A DNA stretch of 64,000 nt, taken from positions 248,001 to 312,000 of the forward strand of contig CANLSM010000003.1 of the NCBI GenBank assembly GCA_947493745.1, read 5' to 3'. The stretch's first letter is position 1; each line of letters starts with the position of its first letter. This document shows positions 17,528 through 25,686 of the stretch, in pieces. Below the pieces are notes generated by a model. The model was not told the origin of the DNA. It did not search any database and was given only the letters and a program-made list of their open reading frames with translations. The translations under genes and the position numbers were made by a program. This stretch comes from an uncultured Paracoccaceae bacterium (GTDB lineage Bacteria; Pseudomonadota; Alphaproteobacteria; Rhodobacterales; Rhodobacteraceae).

Positions 17528-18337
17528 ATGATTGAAGACTGGGACGACGCCTACGCCAACCGGGACCACATCCCCGGAGCAGATGATTTCATTCCCCGCT
17601 GGGAGGCCGAGGCCGCCGCTTTCCGGGACGCGATGGGCGACAGGGCGAAACTCGATATTGCCTACGGCCCGCATATGCGCAACCGGATGGACCTGTTCCG
17701 GCCCGAAGGCGCTTCAAAGGGGCTCGTGATCTTTGTGCATGGCGGTTACTGGCGGGCATTCGACAAAAGCTACTGGTCGCATCTGGCGGCTGGCTCCGTT
17801 GCACGAGGCTGGACGGTGGCGGTGCCGAGTTACACCCTTGTACCTGAGATTGAGATTGCCGGGATCACGCAGGAGATCAGGGTCGCGTTGGAACAGGCCG
17901 CGCGCGCCGTTCCGGGGCCTGTCCGTCTGGTCGGACATTCGGCGGGCGGCCATCTGGTCACACGGATGCTCTGCCGCGATGTTGATCTGCCCGGCGAGAT
18001 CAGGGGGCGGATCGCACACACGGTCTCCATCAGTGGCGTGCATGATCTGCGTCCGCTGGTCCGCACCGCGATGAATGCGGACTTCAGGCTGGATGAGGCA
18101 AGTGCGGCTGCCGAAAGTCCCGCACTGCTGCATCCCGTTGAGGGGGCGAACGTCACTGTCTGGGTCGGCAATGACGAGCGGCCCGAGTTTGTTCGCCAGA
18201 GCACACTTCTGGCCAATATCTGGACCGGACTGGGTGCGGACACGGCGCAGATCAAGGACAAGGGAAAGCACCATTTCGATGTCATCGACGGGCTTGCTGT
18301 CACCGGGTCTCCACTGACGGAGTGCCTGCTGGGATAG
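17528..18337 (+). CDS. Alpha/beta hydrolase, kynurenine formamidase-like
   Basis: Serine hydrolase of 269 residues. The oxyanion motif HGGYWRAFDKSYW and nucleophile elbow GHSAGGHL match arylformamidase-like hydrolases of the BNA7/AFMID type. The expected acid is in the C-terminal third and the catalytic His is in KGKHHFDVIDG. It begins 10 bases after the PuuB-like gene, suggesting co-transcription, so it may hydrolyse an amide intermediate of the same pathway rather than N-formylkynurenine. No other tryptophan-degradation gene is nearby. Substrate unproven. Confidence 0.75.
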   Translation: MIEDWDDAYANRDHIPGADDFIPRWEAEAAAFRDAMGDRAKLDIAYGPHMRNRMDLFRPEGASKGLVIFVHGGYWRAFDKSYWSHLAAGSVARGWTVAVPSYTLVPEIEIAGITQEIRVALEQAARAVPGPVRLVGHSAGGHLVTRMLCRDVDLPGEIRGRIAHTVSISGVHDLRPLVRTAMNADFRLDEASAAAESPALLHPVEGANVTVWVGNDERPEFVRQSTLLANIWTGLGADTAQIKDKGKHHFDVIDGLAVTGSPLTECLLG

Positions 18338-18452
18338 GCGTGCATCAAAATCCGAACCGATGTCGGTTTCAGACAACCGACGCCGCACTCTGGTCAGCAA
18401 CACAGCACCGGACCCCTAGGCTCACCTGAAAGGACCCCAAGGGAGATCATCC

Positions 18453-21002
18453 ATGCAGACCCATGCCCGCGTTGTCGTCATCGGAGGAGGCGTCGTCGGC
18501 TGCTCGGTCCTCTATCATCTCGCGCGTGCGGGTTGGACGGATGTGCTGCTCATTGAGCGCTCGGAACTGACATCCGGTTCAAGCTGGCATGCGGCGGGCG
18601 GGTTTCACACACTCAACGGCGATCCCAATGTGGCCAAGCTGCAAAGCTACACGGTCGGGCTCTACAAGGAGCTGGAGGAGCTTTCAGGTCAGTCCTGCGG
18701 GTTGCATCTGACCGGTGGTTTCATGCTGGCTGACACGCCCGAGCGCATGGATTTTCTGCGCGCCGCGCATGCCAAGGGGCGTTATCTGGGCATGGACACG
18801 GAACTGGTCACGCCCGCCGAAGCCAAGGCGATGTTCCCGGTGCTTGATGACAGCCATTTTGTCGGCGCGCTCTGGGACGGGGTGGAGGGGCATCTCGACC
18901 CGTCAGGCACCACCCATGCCTATGCTAAGGCCGCCCGCAAGCTGGGCGCTTCCATCGAGTTACGCAACAAGGTCGAAGAATTGACGCAGGATGCGGACGG
19001 CACCTGGAACGTGGTCACCGAAAAGGGGACGGTGCGGGCCGAGCATGTGGTCAATGCCGGTGGCCTCTGGGCGCGCGAGGTCGGGCGCATGGTTGGGCTG
19101 GAACTGCCGCTGCTGGCGATGGAGCATCACTATCTGCTGACCGAGGACATGCCCGAGATCGTTGAGTACAATCAGACCCATGGGCGCGAGGTCTGCCATC
19201 TGATCGACTTCAAGGGTGAGATCTACACAAGGCAGGAACGCAACGGCCTGCTGGTCGGCACCTACGAGAAAGCCTGCGTGCCATGGTCTCCCAACGAGAC
19301 ACCGTGGAGCTTCGGTCATGAGTTGCTGGAGCCGGATCTGGAACGGCTTGCACCTTCGCTGGAGATCGGATTTAGGCATTTCCCGGCGCTGGAACGCACA
19401 GGCATCAAGCAGATGATCAACGGCCCCTTCACTTTCGCGCCCGATGGCAATCCGCTTGTCGGCCCGGTTCAGGGGCTGACGAATTTCTGGAGTGCGTGCG
19501 CCGTGATGGCGGGCTTCTCGCAAGGTGGAGGCGTGGGACTCGCGCTCTCGAACTGGATGGTGCATGGCGATCCGGGTTTCGATGTCTTCGGCATGGATGT
19601 CGCGCGTTTTGGCGAGTGGGCGTCCCTGCGCTACACCAATGCCAAGGTCCGCGAGAACTATTCCAACCGCTTCTCGATCTCGTTTCCCAACGAGGAACGC
19701 CCCGCCGGTCGCCCGGCACAGACCACCGCGCTTCATGATATCCAGACGGGCGAGAACAACGCCGCGATGGGTTTTTCCTGGGGGCTGGAAACACCGCTTT
19801 GGTATGCGCCCGAGGGCGAGAAGGCCGAGGATGTCCTCAGCTTCCACCGCTCCAATGATTTCGAGCATGTGGGCGCCGAGGTCCGGGCCGTGCGCGAGAG
19901 TGTCGGTGTCACCGAAATTTCCAACTTCGCCAAATACGAAGTGACCGGGCAGGGGGCGGAGACGTTTCTGAGCCACCTGATGACCAACGTGATGCCCAAG
20001 ACGGGCCGGATTGTGCTCAGCCCGATGCTCAATGAGAACGGCAAGCTGATCGGCGATTTCACCATTGCCAAGGCAGCCGAGGACCGGTTCATGATCTGGG
20101 GATCATCAGGCGCCCAGATATATCACATGCGCTGGTTCGAGCAGAATCTGCCAAAGGATGGCTCGGTCCGCGTTCATCGCTTCGACCAGACGCTTTCGGG
20201 CCTGTCCATTGCCGGCCCGAATGCCCGCAAGGTTATGCAGAAACTAGTCGATACGGATATCTCGGCGGGGAATTTCCGCTTCATGGACTATCGCGAGATG
20301 GCGGTCGCGGGTGCACCGGCACGGGTCAACCGGATCACCTATACCGGCGATCTGGGCTATGAGATCTGGGTTCAGCCCGCCTATCTGCGGCTGGTCTACC
20401 GGGCGATCAAGGATGCGGGCGCTGAATTCGGCATTTGCGACTTCGGAATGCGGGCGCTCCTGAGCATGCGGCTGGAAAAGAACTTCCCCACATGGGGCCA
20501 CGAGTTGCGCCCGATCTATGGACCGTTTGAGGGCGGGATGGAGCGGTTCGTGACGCTCTCCAAAAACGACTTCATCGGGCGCGAGGCGGCAGCCAGGGAG
20601 CATGCCGAAGGGCCGCGCCTGCGCCGGGTCTCCTTCACGATCGAGGCTGGAACGGCGGACGTGATGCGCGATGAACCGATCTGGGCAAAGGTGGGGGACA
20701 CCGATTATGGCACCACGGCCCCCCAGCACCGCTCGGGCAGTGTGCGCTATGATGCGGAAGGTAATGCGCTGGAGACTGTGCAGAACCAGCGTGATGGCGA
20801 CTGGCGTGTTGTTGGCTGGGTCACCTCGGGTGGCTATGCCCATCACATCGCGCAATCCATGGCGCAGGGCTATGTTCCGGCCGATCTGGCGAACCGCGGC
20901 GAGGCGGGCGTCTTCGAGATCGAGATCCTTGGCCAGAGATGTTCCGCCAGGATTGCTCTGGAGCCGCCCTTTGACCCGACGGGTGAGAAGATGAGGGGCT
21001 AA
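18453..21002 (+). CDS. Dimethylglycine/sarcosine dehydrogenase-like FAD-GcvT fusion
   Basis: 849-residue two-domain enzyme. N-terminal DAO-type FAD domain (VVVIGGGVVGCSVLYHLARAG) with the SSWHAAGG motif; His46 matches the residue that covalently binds FAD in mammalian dimethylglycine dehydrogenase. The C-terminal half is a GcvT-like aminomethyltransferase that passes the methyl carbon to tetrahydrofolate (GMRALLSMRLEKNFPTWGHEL and the final barrel). Such enzymes demethylate dimethylglycine, sarcosine or related N-methyl compounds. ATG with AAGGGAG upstream. A 115-base gap separates it from the hydrolase, containing a small inverted repeat (AACCGA/TCGGTT at 18355-18368). Exact substrate is not determined. 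Confidence 0.85.
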   Translation: MQTHARVVVIGGGVVGCSVLYHLARAGWTDVLLIERSELTSGSSWHAAGGFHTLNGDPNVAKLQSYTVGLYKELEELSGQSCGLHLTGGFMLADTPERMDFLRAAHAKGRYLGMDTELVTPAEAKAMFPVLDDSHFVGALWDGVEGHLDPSGTTHAYAKAARKLGASIELRNKVEELTQDADGTWNVVTEKGTVRAEHVVNAGGLWAREVGRMVGLELPLLAMEHHYLLTEDMPEIVEYNQTHGREVCHLIDFKGEIYTRQERNGLLVGTYEKACVPWSPNETPWSFGHELLEPDLERLAPSLEIGFRHFPALERTGIKQMINGPFTFAPDGNPLVGPVQGLTNFWSACAVMAGFSQGGGVGLALSNWMVHGDPGFDVFGMDVARFGEWASLRYTNAKVRENYSNRFSISFPNEERPAGRPAQTTALHDIQTGENNAAMGFSWGLETPLWYAPEGEKAEDVLSFHRSNDFEHVGAEVRAVRESVGVTEISNFAKYEVTGQGAETFLSHLMTNVMPKTGRIVLSPMLNENGKLIGDFTIAKAAEDRFMIWGSSGAQIYHMRWFEQNLPKDGSVRVHRFDQTLSGLSIAGPNARKVMQKLVDTDISAGNFRFMDYREMAVAGAPARVNRITYTGDLGYEIWVQPAYLRLVYRAIKDAGAEFGICDFGMRALLSMRLEKNFPTWGHELRPIYGPFEGGMERFVTLSKNDFIGREAAAREHAEGPRLRRVSFTIEAGTADVMRDEPIWAKVGDTDYGTTAPQHRSGSVRYDAEGNALETVQNQRDGDWRVVGWVTSGGYAHHIAQSMAQGYVPADLANRGEAGVFEIEILGQRCSARIALEPPFDPTGEKMRG

Positions 21003-21140
21003 CGCCACGAAAGCGCAACCAAAAGCATGCAAAGTCCACATTTTCTGCTAAATTGGACAAAAACCGGCTAAATCGCTTGCAGTGGGCGCATCGGACCTCT
21101 TTTTGTATCTGGCCAGACTGGCTTCGATGCGGATATGCCA

Positions 21141-21155
21141 TGTGCAGGGGGCACA
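21141..21155. promoter_or_regulatory. Short dyad at the regulator start
   Basis: TGTGC and GCACA flank a 5-base centre (AGGGG) just ahead of the ribosome binding site of the BTAD-type regulator gene. It resembles the TGCAGCGGTGCA arms found upstream of the haloperoxidase operon, with one base missing. An autoregulatory site is possible but unproven. Confidence 0.3.
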
Positions 21156-21165
21156 AGGGTAAAGA

Positions 21166-23118
21166 TTGAAACAGGAAGAGATATATCCTCTGTTCAAGGC
21201 GACCTTGTTCGGGCGGTTCAGTGTCTGTGACGCCAATGGCGATGAGATTGTCGTCAAGGCGCGCAAGACTGCCGCGCTGCTCGCCTTTCTCACCTACCAT
21301 CAGGGTCAGCAGATCGAACGCTCCCATCTTGTGGACCTGCTCTGGGCCGATGCCGATGGCGGGTTGAACTCGCTGCGCGGTGCCCTGCATTCGATCCGGA
21401 AGATGTTGGGGCCGCATGCGGATGACGTGCTTTTGGCCGATCAGTTGCAGGTCAAGGTGAAGGACCGCAGCTTCAAGCGCGATCTGTGGGATGCGGACGG
21501 GAACATTTCCCTGCAGAAAACCCTGCCACTGCTTGAACGGCTCGACCCGGTGGCCCCGGAATTTGACGAATGGCTGGTTCAGGAACGCCGGTGGATGGCG
21601 ACCCGGCAGGTCGAGTTCGCCGAAAAGTCGATGCGCGATGCCGAACCCGGTTCCGAGGCGCAGCTTCGTTTTGCTCAGATCATCCTGCAGCTTGACCGCA
21701 GCTTTGAACCTGCGGCCCGTGTTGCCATGGAATGCCATGCCAAGGCGGGGCGGTTGTCAAAAGTATCGGAGGTCTACAAGGACCTTGATGCCGCCCTTGC
21801 CGCCGATGGCTTTCAGCCGACGCAGGAGACACGGCAAACCCTTGATCGCCTGAAGGATGCCCAGGCATCCGCGATTGTCGATATCGCCCCCAAGCCGGTT
21901 GTGGCCCCGGGCAATGTTCCGATCATTGCCGTGATGCCCTTGCAGATCCTGGAAACGGAAGCGCAGTTCACGTATCTCTCGGTTACAATCGCGGACGAGC
22001 TGGTCTCGCGCATGACCGAGATGCCGGAGCTGAAGGTGCTGGCGCGCAATATCTCGGAGAAACTGCACCGCGATCAGACCGATCCCGGTGTCTATCAGGT
22101 GAACTATGTTCTGACGGGCTCGATCATGCCGCTTGGGGATCAGTTTCGCTGCAATTTCCATCTGAGTAGTGTTGATACCGGCATGCAGGTCTGGAGCCAG
22201 AACACCGAGTTCGAGATCGGCTCGCTTTCGGTTCATCTGACCGATCTGGTTGACAGCCTGGCAGCCGAGATCGTCCCGGCCGTCGAGACCAATGAACGCG
22301 ACCTCACGGTCTCTCGCGACACGGAGAATGCGCGCGCCTATGATCACTATCTGCGCGGCAAGCACCTGTTCCTGACGGCGGAAGGCGAGAACTATCTGGA
22401 GGACGCCGAATGGCATCTGGAAAAGGCCATCTCGCTCGATCCGAAATTCGCGCCTGCCTATATCCATCTGATCCAGAGCTACAATACCGGCAAGTTTCTC
22501 ACCTGTCCGGGGATTGATCTGACCGCCTCGCGCCAGAAAGCGTTCGAGTACACCGAGCGTCTGCTCGGACTGAACACCCGCAACCCGAATGCGCATCTGG
22601 CGATGTGCTGGTGCCTGCTTTGGAAACGCAATTTCCAGATGGCCGAGCAGAGCCTTGAGACCGCCATGGCGCTCAACCCCTACGAGGCGCACAGGCTCAA
22701 CTCCATCGGCACGGCGCTGGTGTTTCTGGGACGGCTCGATGAGGGCGAGGCCTATTACGACCTGGCACAGAAGCGGCAGGTTCAGGACCTTGACTATGTG
22801 CGCAACGACTATGGCGAACTTTACTATTACAAGGGCGAGTATGAACGCGCGGAGGGCTGGCTCAGCCTTGGCGACAAACGCTCCGCCTATCAGACCCTGA
22901 TCCTTCAGGCGGCAACCAAGGCGCAACTGGGCAAGCTGGCCGAAGCACGCAGCACTGCCGCCCTGCTGATCAGCGATCTTGAAGCGCGCTGGCACGGACA
23001 GGTCCCGTTTCGCCCGCGTGACGGGGTGCGGTGGTGCCTTGAAATGACACCGTTGAAGCGCAAGGTCGATCTCGACAACCTGATGGAAGGCCTCTCGAAG
23101 GCCGGACTGGAATTCTAG
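21166..23118 (+). CDS. SARP/BTAD-like transcriptional regulator with TolB-like and TPR domains
   Basis: 650-residue regulator. Residues about 10-100 form an OmpR-type winged helix as in SARP/BTAD activators (ARKTAALLAFLTYHQGQQIERSHLVDLLW). Residues about 105-225 are a BTAD-like helical region. Residues about 245-380 are a TolB/FlgO-like N-domain (IAVMPLQILETEAQFTYLSVTIADELVSRM split into two blocks), and the rest are TPR helices. A stop codon two codons upstream forces a TTG start at 21166, with AAGGG seven bases before it. It runs convergent with TfuA, four bases apart, so it is the likely local regulator of the operon. Similar architectures occur in proteins annotated as adenylate-cyclase-like TPR regulators. 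Confidence 0.72.
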   Translation: MKQEEIYPLFKATLFGRFSVCDANGDEIVVKARKTAALLAFLTYHQGQQIERSHLVDLLWADADGGLNSLRGALHSIRKMLGPHADDVLLADQLQVKVKDRSFKRDLWDADGNISLQKTLPLLERLDPVAPEFDEWLVQERRWMATRQVEFAEKSMRDAEPGSEAQLRFAQIILQLDRSFEPAARVAMECHAKAGRLSKVSEVYKDLDAALAADGFQPTQETRQTLDRLKDAQASAIVDIAPKPVVAPGNVPIIAVMPLQILETEAQFTYLSVTIADELVSRMTEMPELKVLARNISEKLHRDQTDPGVYQVNYVLTGSIMPLGDQFRCNFHLSSVDTGMQVWSQNTEFEIGSLSVHLTDLVDSLAAEIVPAVETNERDLTVSRDTENARAYDHYLRGKHLFLTAEGENYLEDAEWHLEKAISLDPKFAPAYIHLIQSYNTGKFLTCPGIDLTASRQKAFEYTERLLGLNTRNPNAHLAMCWCLLWKRNFQMAEQSLETAMALNPYEAHRLNSIGTALVFLGRLDEGEAYYDLAQKRQVQDLDYVRNDYGELYYYKGEYERAEGWLSLGDKRSAYQTLILQAATKAQLGKLAEARSTAALLISDLEARWHGQVPFRPRDGVRWCLEMTPLKRKVDLDNLMEGLSKAGLEF

Positions 23119-23122
23119 CGGG

Positions 23123-23854
23123 TCATTCCGCCGATGCTGCCCGATGCTTTGCCGCCTCGAAGGACGGGGTGGCGGGCGGACGGAAGGGGTTGCGCATCGG
23201 CTCTGCGCCCTGACGCAGATCGGTCGTGATCCGATCAAGCAACGCCAATGCGTCCAGTCTCTTGCGTTGCACATGGGCCTTGGCCAGATCCTTGGCCAGC
23301 GCCTCACGATCCGGGGCATCCCAGTTCATCGCATCGGCGATGCGTGGCCAGGTCCGGTCGGTGAAATGGATCGAGCGGGAGGCTTCCCCGATCAGGCTGG
23401 CATCATAAGTGGACAGACGGTCGCGCGCGGTCATGGCATCGAGCGTGGCCTGCACATCGACCGTGGCAACGCTGAGCGCGACATGGTTCATCTCTGCCGG
23501 ACCATGCGTGACGGCAACGGCCTCATCCTCGGTGATGTTGCCGATGCTGACCTGATGAAAGACATCGCCGACGCCGATCATACCATAGTCGCTCAATTCA
23601 GCGGCTCTCAGAGCGCCCATGCTTGCCGCGCCATAGACCGCAATTCCGTTCGACATCGCATGCAGGATTTCCTTGTGAAGGATGCTGACGCGGTCGCCAA
23701 AGAAACCATCAATTATGCCGATAACCAGGGGCTCCGCCGCCATCGCCTTGAATAGATCCCCATCCGAAACAGGGGCCCGGAACTCGATATCCGGATAGGC
23801 GTCTATGTCTTCCTTGGTGAGGCTCGGGCCTGCAAATACAATGGCGTTCGTCAT
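23123..23854 (-). CDS. tfuA: TfuA-like protein
   Basis: 243-residue partner of YcaO. The TfuA core is clear: HKEIL at residues 60-64, GAASMGALRAAEL at 75-87 and GMIGVGDVF at 91-99. In methanogens and thioamide peptide clusters TfuA works with YcaO, probably delivering sulfur for backbone thioamidation; in rhizobia it is needed for trifolitoxin. Start set at the ATG at 23854 because AAGGGGA lies eight bases upstream; a GTG 10 codons earlier overlaps the YcaO stop. Last gene of the minus-strand operon. The C-terminal 30 residues are Pro/Ala-rich. Confidence 0.88.
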   Translation of the reverse strand: MTNAIVFAGPSLTKEDIDAYPDIEFRAPVSDGDLFKAMAAEPLVIGIIDGFFGDRVSILHKEILHAMSNGIAVYGAASMGALRAAELSDYGMIGVGDVFHQVSIGNITEDEAVAVTHGPAEMNHVALSVATVDVQATLDAMTARDRLSTYDASLIGEASRSIHFTDRTWPRIADAMNWDAPDREALAKDLAKAHVQRKRLDALALLDRITTDLRQGAEPMRNPFRPPATPSFEAAKHRAASAE

Positions 23855-23880
23855 GGAAAACATCCCCTTTTTGCAATTAT

Positions 23881-25143
23881 TCACTGATTGCGCCTGCCAA
23901 CACGATAACCGTGATGGCCTTCGATGACGCCAAGCCCGGGGACGATCACCCGTGCAACACCGATACCGATATCGGGCTGGCCGATATCGAGTGCGATTAC
24001 CTGTTCAAGACCGGCGGCCTGCAGTTTATTCAACAGAACTTCCAGATCGGCCCGGGTGCTCGGGCCGGACTGATCCTGATGTGCGAACGCCGCGGGCGGA
24101 TGATCAGCCTGATCAAAGAGCTGATTGATTACCTGCGTCATGTTGTTGTCGGGCACCGGAGTATAGTCCTGCGACAGAAGATCGTCGCGCGAACCGGCAA
24201 TTCGTGTCAGTCGGCTCTGTGCGGCCTCGGTGATCGCTCTGGTGATGGCAATCTCGGGATCGAGATGGCTGCCATGCCCGATGGCGGGCGCCATCGCACC
24301 GGTCGGACCGCGGGCAAAGGCAGGTGCGCCGGTCTCGTAGATCCGGGCAAGCACAGTCGGAACCCCGAGATCGTTGGTCAGGTCGAAGAGATCGACCTGA
24401 ACGACGGCTTCCGCCAGTTTGCCCAGCAGATCGGCGACGGTTGGGTAGCGGGCGGCAAGCGCTTCATTGTCCATCCGCGAGCGCGCCTGTCCGGCGGCAC
24501 CTGATGTCCAGAAACCGGCAAGGCAGTCCCTTTCGATCACTTCCAGCAGAGCGTGATGCACGGCCTCGGGCAGAGTATTGCCGGAAGCCAGACCATTGCT
24601 GGACCGTTCCAGCATCCCGGTCTCGGCGGGTCGCGTGAAGTCGAGATGCACGCAATCGAAAGGCACATAAGTTGGCGTCTCCTTCAGCAGATCCACACCG
24701 GCAACCCAGGAGAGCGGTGTCCTGGCAAGCTGTGCTGCCTCGCCACATCCGCACAGTCCCGACAGATCGGCAATCGGCGCGGTCGTGCTCAAACTTTCCG
24801 CCGTTCCACGCCAGATCGGCAGACTGACCTTCTCGGCGTGCCAGGCCTCGGCCGCCTCCATCGCGGCAGAGGCGAAGGCCGTATCGACGCTCAACCCTTT
24901 GCCCTGCTTGACGCTGAGCGAGCGGCTCATCGGGCGCACGGCCTGAGCCACCGGGATGCCGATCCGGTCAAGACCGGTGACATCCGCCACGCGGGTGATG
25001 CCCAGTTTCTGGAACTTCGGACGCAACGCTTCTAAGGTCTCACGCGGGCTGCATCGCCTGTGCGTGCCCGCCGTGAAGGCCTTGGGCGCGTCATCTGCCA
25101 GAAATGCGGCAGATGATTGCGTTTCCTGGGTTTCGCCGAACAT
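23881..25143 (-). CDS. YcaO-like ATP-dependent cyclodehydratase/thioamidase
   Basis: 420-residue YcaO enzyme. ATP-binding motifs are present: SVKQGKG at residues 77-83, the E-x-x-E of MEAAEAWHAE (Glu96, Glu99), SSNGLASGNT at 181-190 with LLEVIERD (Glu201, Glu204), and DPEIAITRAITEAAQSRL at 295-312. YcaO enzymes activate amide carbonyls with ATP; with TfuA they make thioamides, without it azolines or amidines. The C-terminus lacks the PxPxP tail of azoline-forming YcaOs, in line with a TfuA-linked type. It starts four bases after the stop of the 177-residue protein. The target protein or peptide is unknown. Confidence 0.88.
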   Translation of the reverse strand: MFGETQETQSSAAFLADDAPKAFTAGTHRRCSPRETLEALRPKFQKLGITRVADVTGLDRIGIPVAQAVRPMSRSLSVKQGKGLSVDTAFASAAMEAAEAWHAEKVSLPIWRGTAESLSTTAPIADLSGLCGCGEAAQLARTPLSWVAGVDLLKETPTYVPFDCVHLDFTRPAETGMLERSSNGLASGNTLPEAVHHALLEVIERDCLAGFWTSGAAGQARSRMDNEALAARYPTVADLLGKLAEAVVQVDLFDLTNDLGVPTVLARIYETGAPAFARGPTGAMAPAIGHGSHLDPEIAITRAITEAAQSRLTRIAGSRDDLLSQDYTPVPDNNMTQVINQLFDQADHPPAAFAHQDQSGPSTRADLEVLLNKLQAAGLEQVIALDIGQPDIGIGVARVIVPGLGVIEGHHGYRVGRRNQ

Positions 25144-25147
25144 CGAT

Positions 25148-25681
25148 CTAGTTGTCGAAATCCCGGGCCGCGCCGTAGTCTCGCGCAGAGGTCCCGATCA
25201 GGGTTGCATCATTGCCGGTCGCGAAAATCCGGATTGAGGCCGGTTGTGGAAAACTCTGGATATGCGCCAGCTCAGGGGCGTCCGACAGAGTGCTTTGAGG
25301 GTTGTCGTTGCTGAAAACGAGATAGGCGGCATCATCCTCTTCGCTGACCGGATCGCCGATCCGCTCGAAGTTGCGCGCGATCCAGAGCCGCGATGACCCG
25401 TCATCGAGCTTCACATCGACCACAGCGGCCCAGGGCGCGCCGTCGGCCGGAACCTCGCCATCAACGATGAAGTTGGTCTCGGCCATTGTCAGGTCTAGAT
25501 ACTCCTTGAGCAGATCGCGCTGATCTGCCCCGGCATCGCCCGGTGTCGTGACAGGGCCACCGCTGTCACCGAGATAGAGGATACCGGTATTCGAACTGTC
25601 CATCGTTGCCCGATAAATGATGTCTTCAAGGATCACGAAGGTCGCGACCAGCTTGTTGTCGAGATTGTCCTGATTGGGCAT
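25148..25681 (-). CDS. Acidic 177-residue protein of unknown function, upstream of YcaO
   Basis: No family recognised. The protein is acidic, has no cysteine, no signal peptide and no membrane segment. Composition is rich in Asp, Ala and Thr; the C-terminal 30 residues (ATGNDATLIGTSARDYGAARDFDN within them) are small and polar. A good GAAAGG site sits eight bases before the ATG. It lies between the metzincin gene and YcaO with gaps of five and four bases, the usual place for a RiPP substrate or a substrate-binding partner. It is longer than usual precursor peptides (30-110 residues). It may be the modified substrate, an immunity protein or an adaptor; the sequence does not decide. Confidence 0.6.
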   Translation of the reverse strand: MPNQDNLDNKLVATFVILEDIIYRATMDSSNTGILYLGDSGGPVTTPGDAGADQRDLLKEYLDLTMAETNFIVDGEVPADGAPWAAVVDVKLDDGSSRLWIARNFERIGDPVSEEDDAAYLVFSNDNPQSTLSDAPELAHIQSFPQPASIRIFATGNDATLIGTSARDYGAARDFDN

Positions 25682-25686
25682 TTGGT

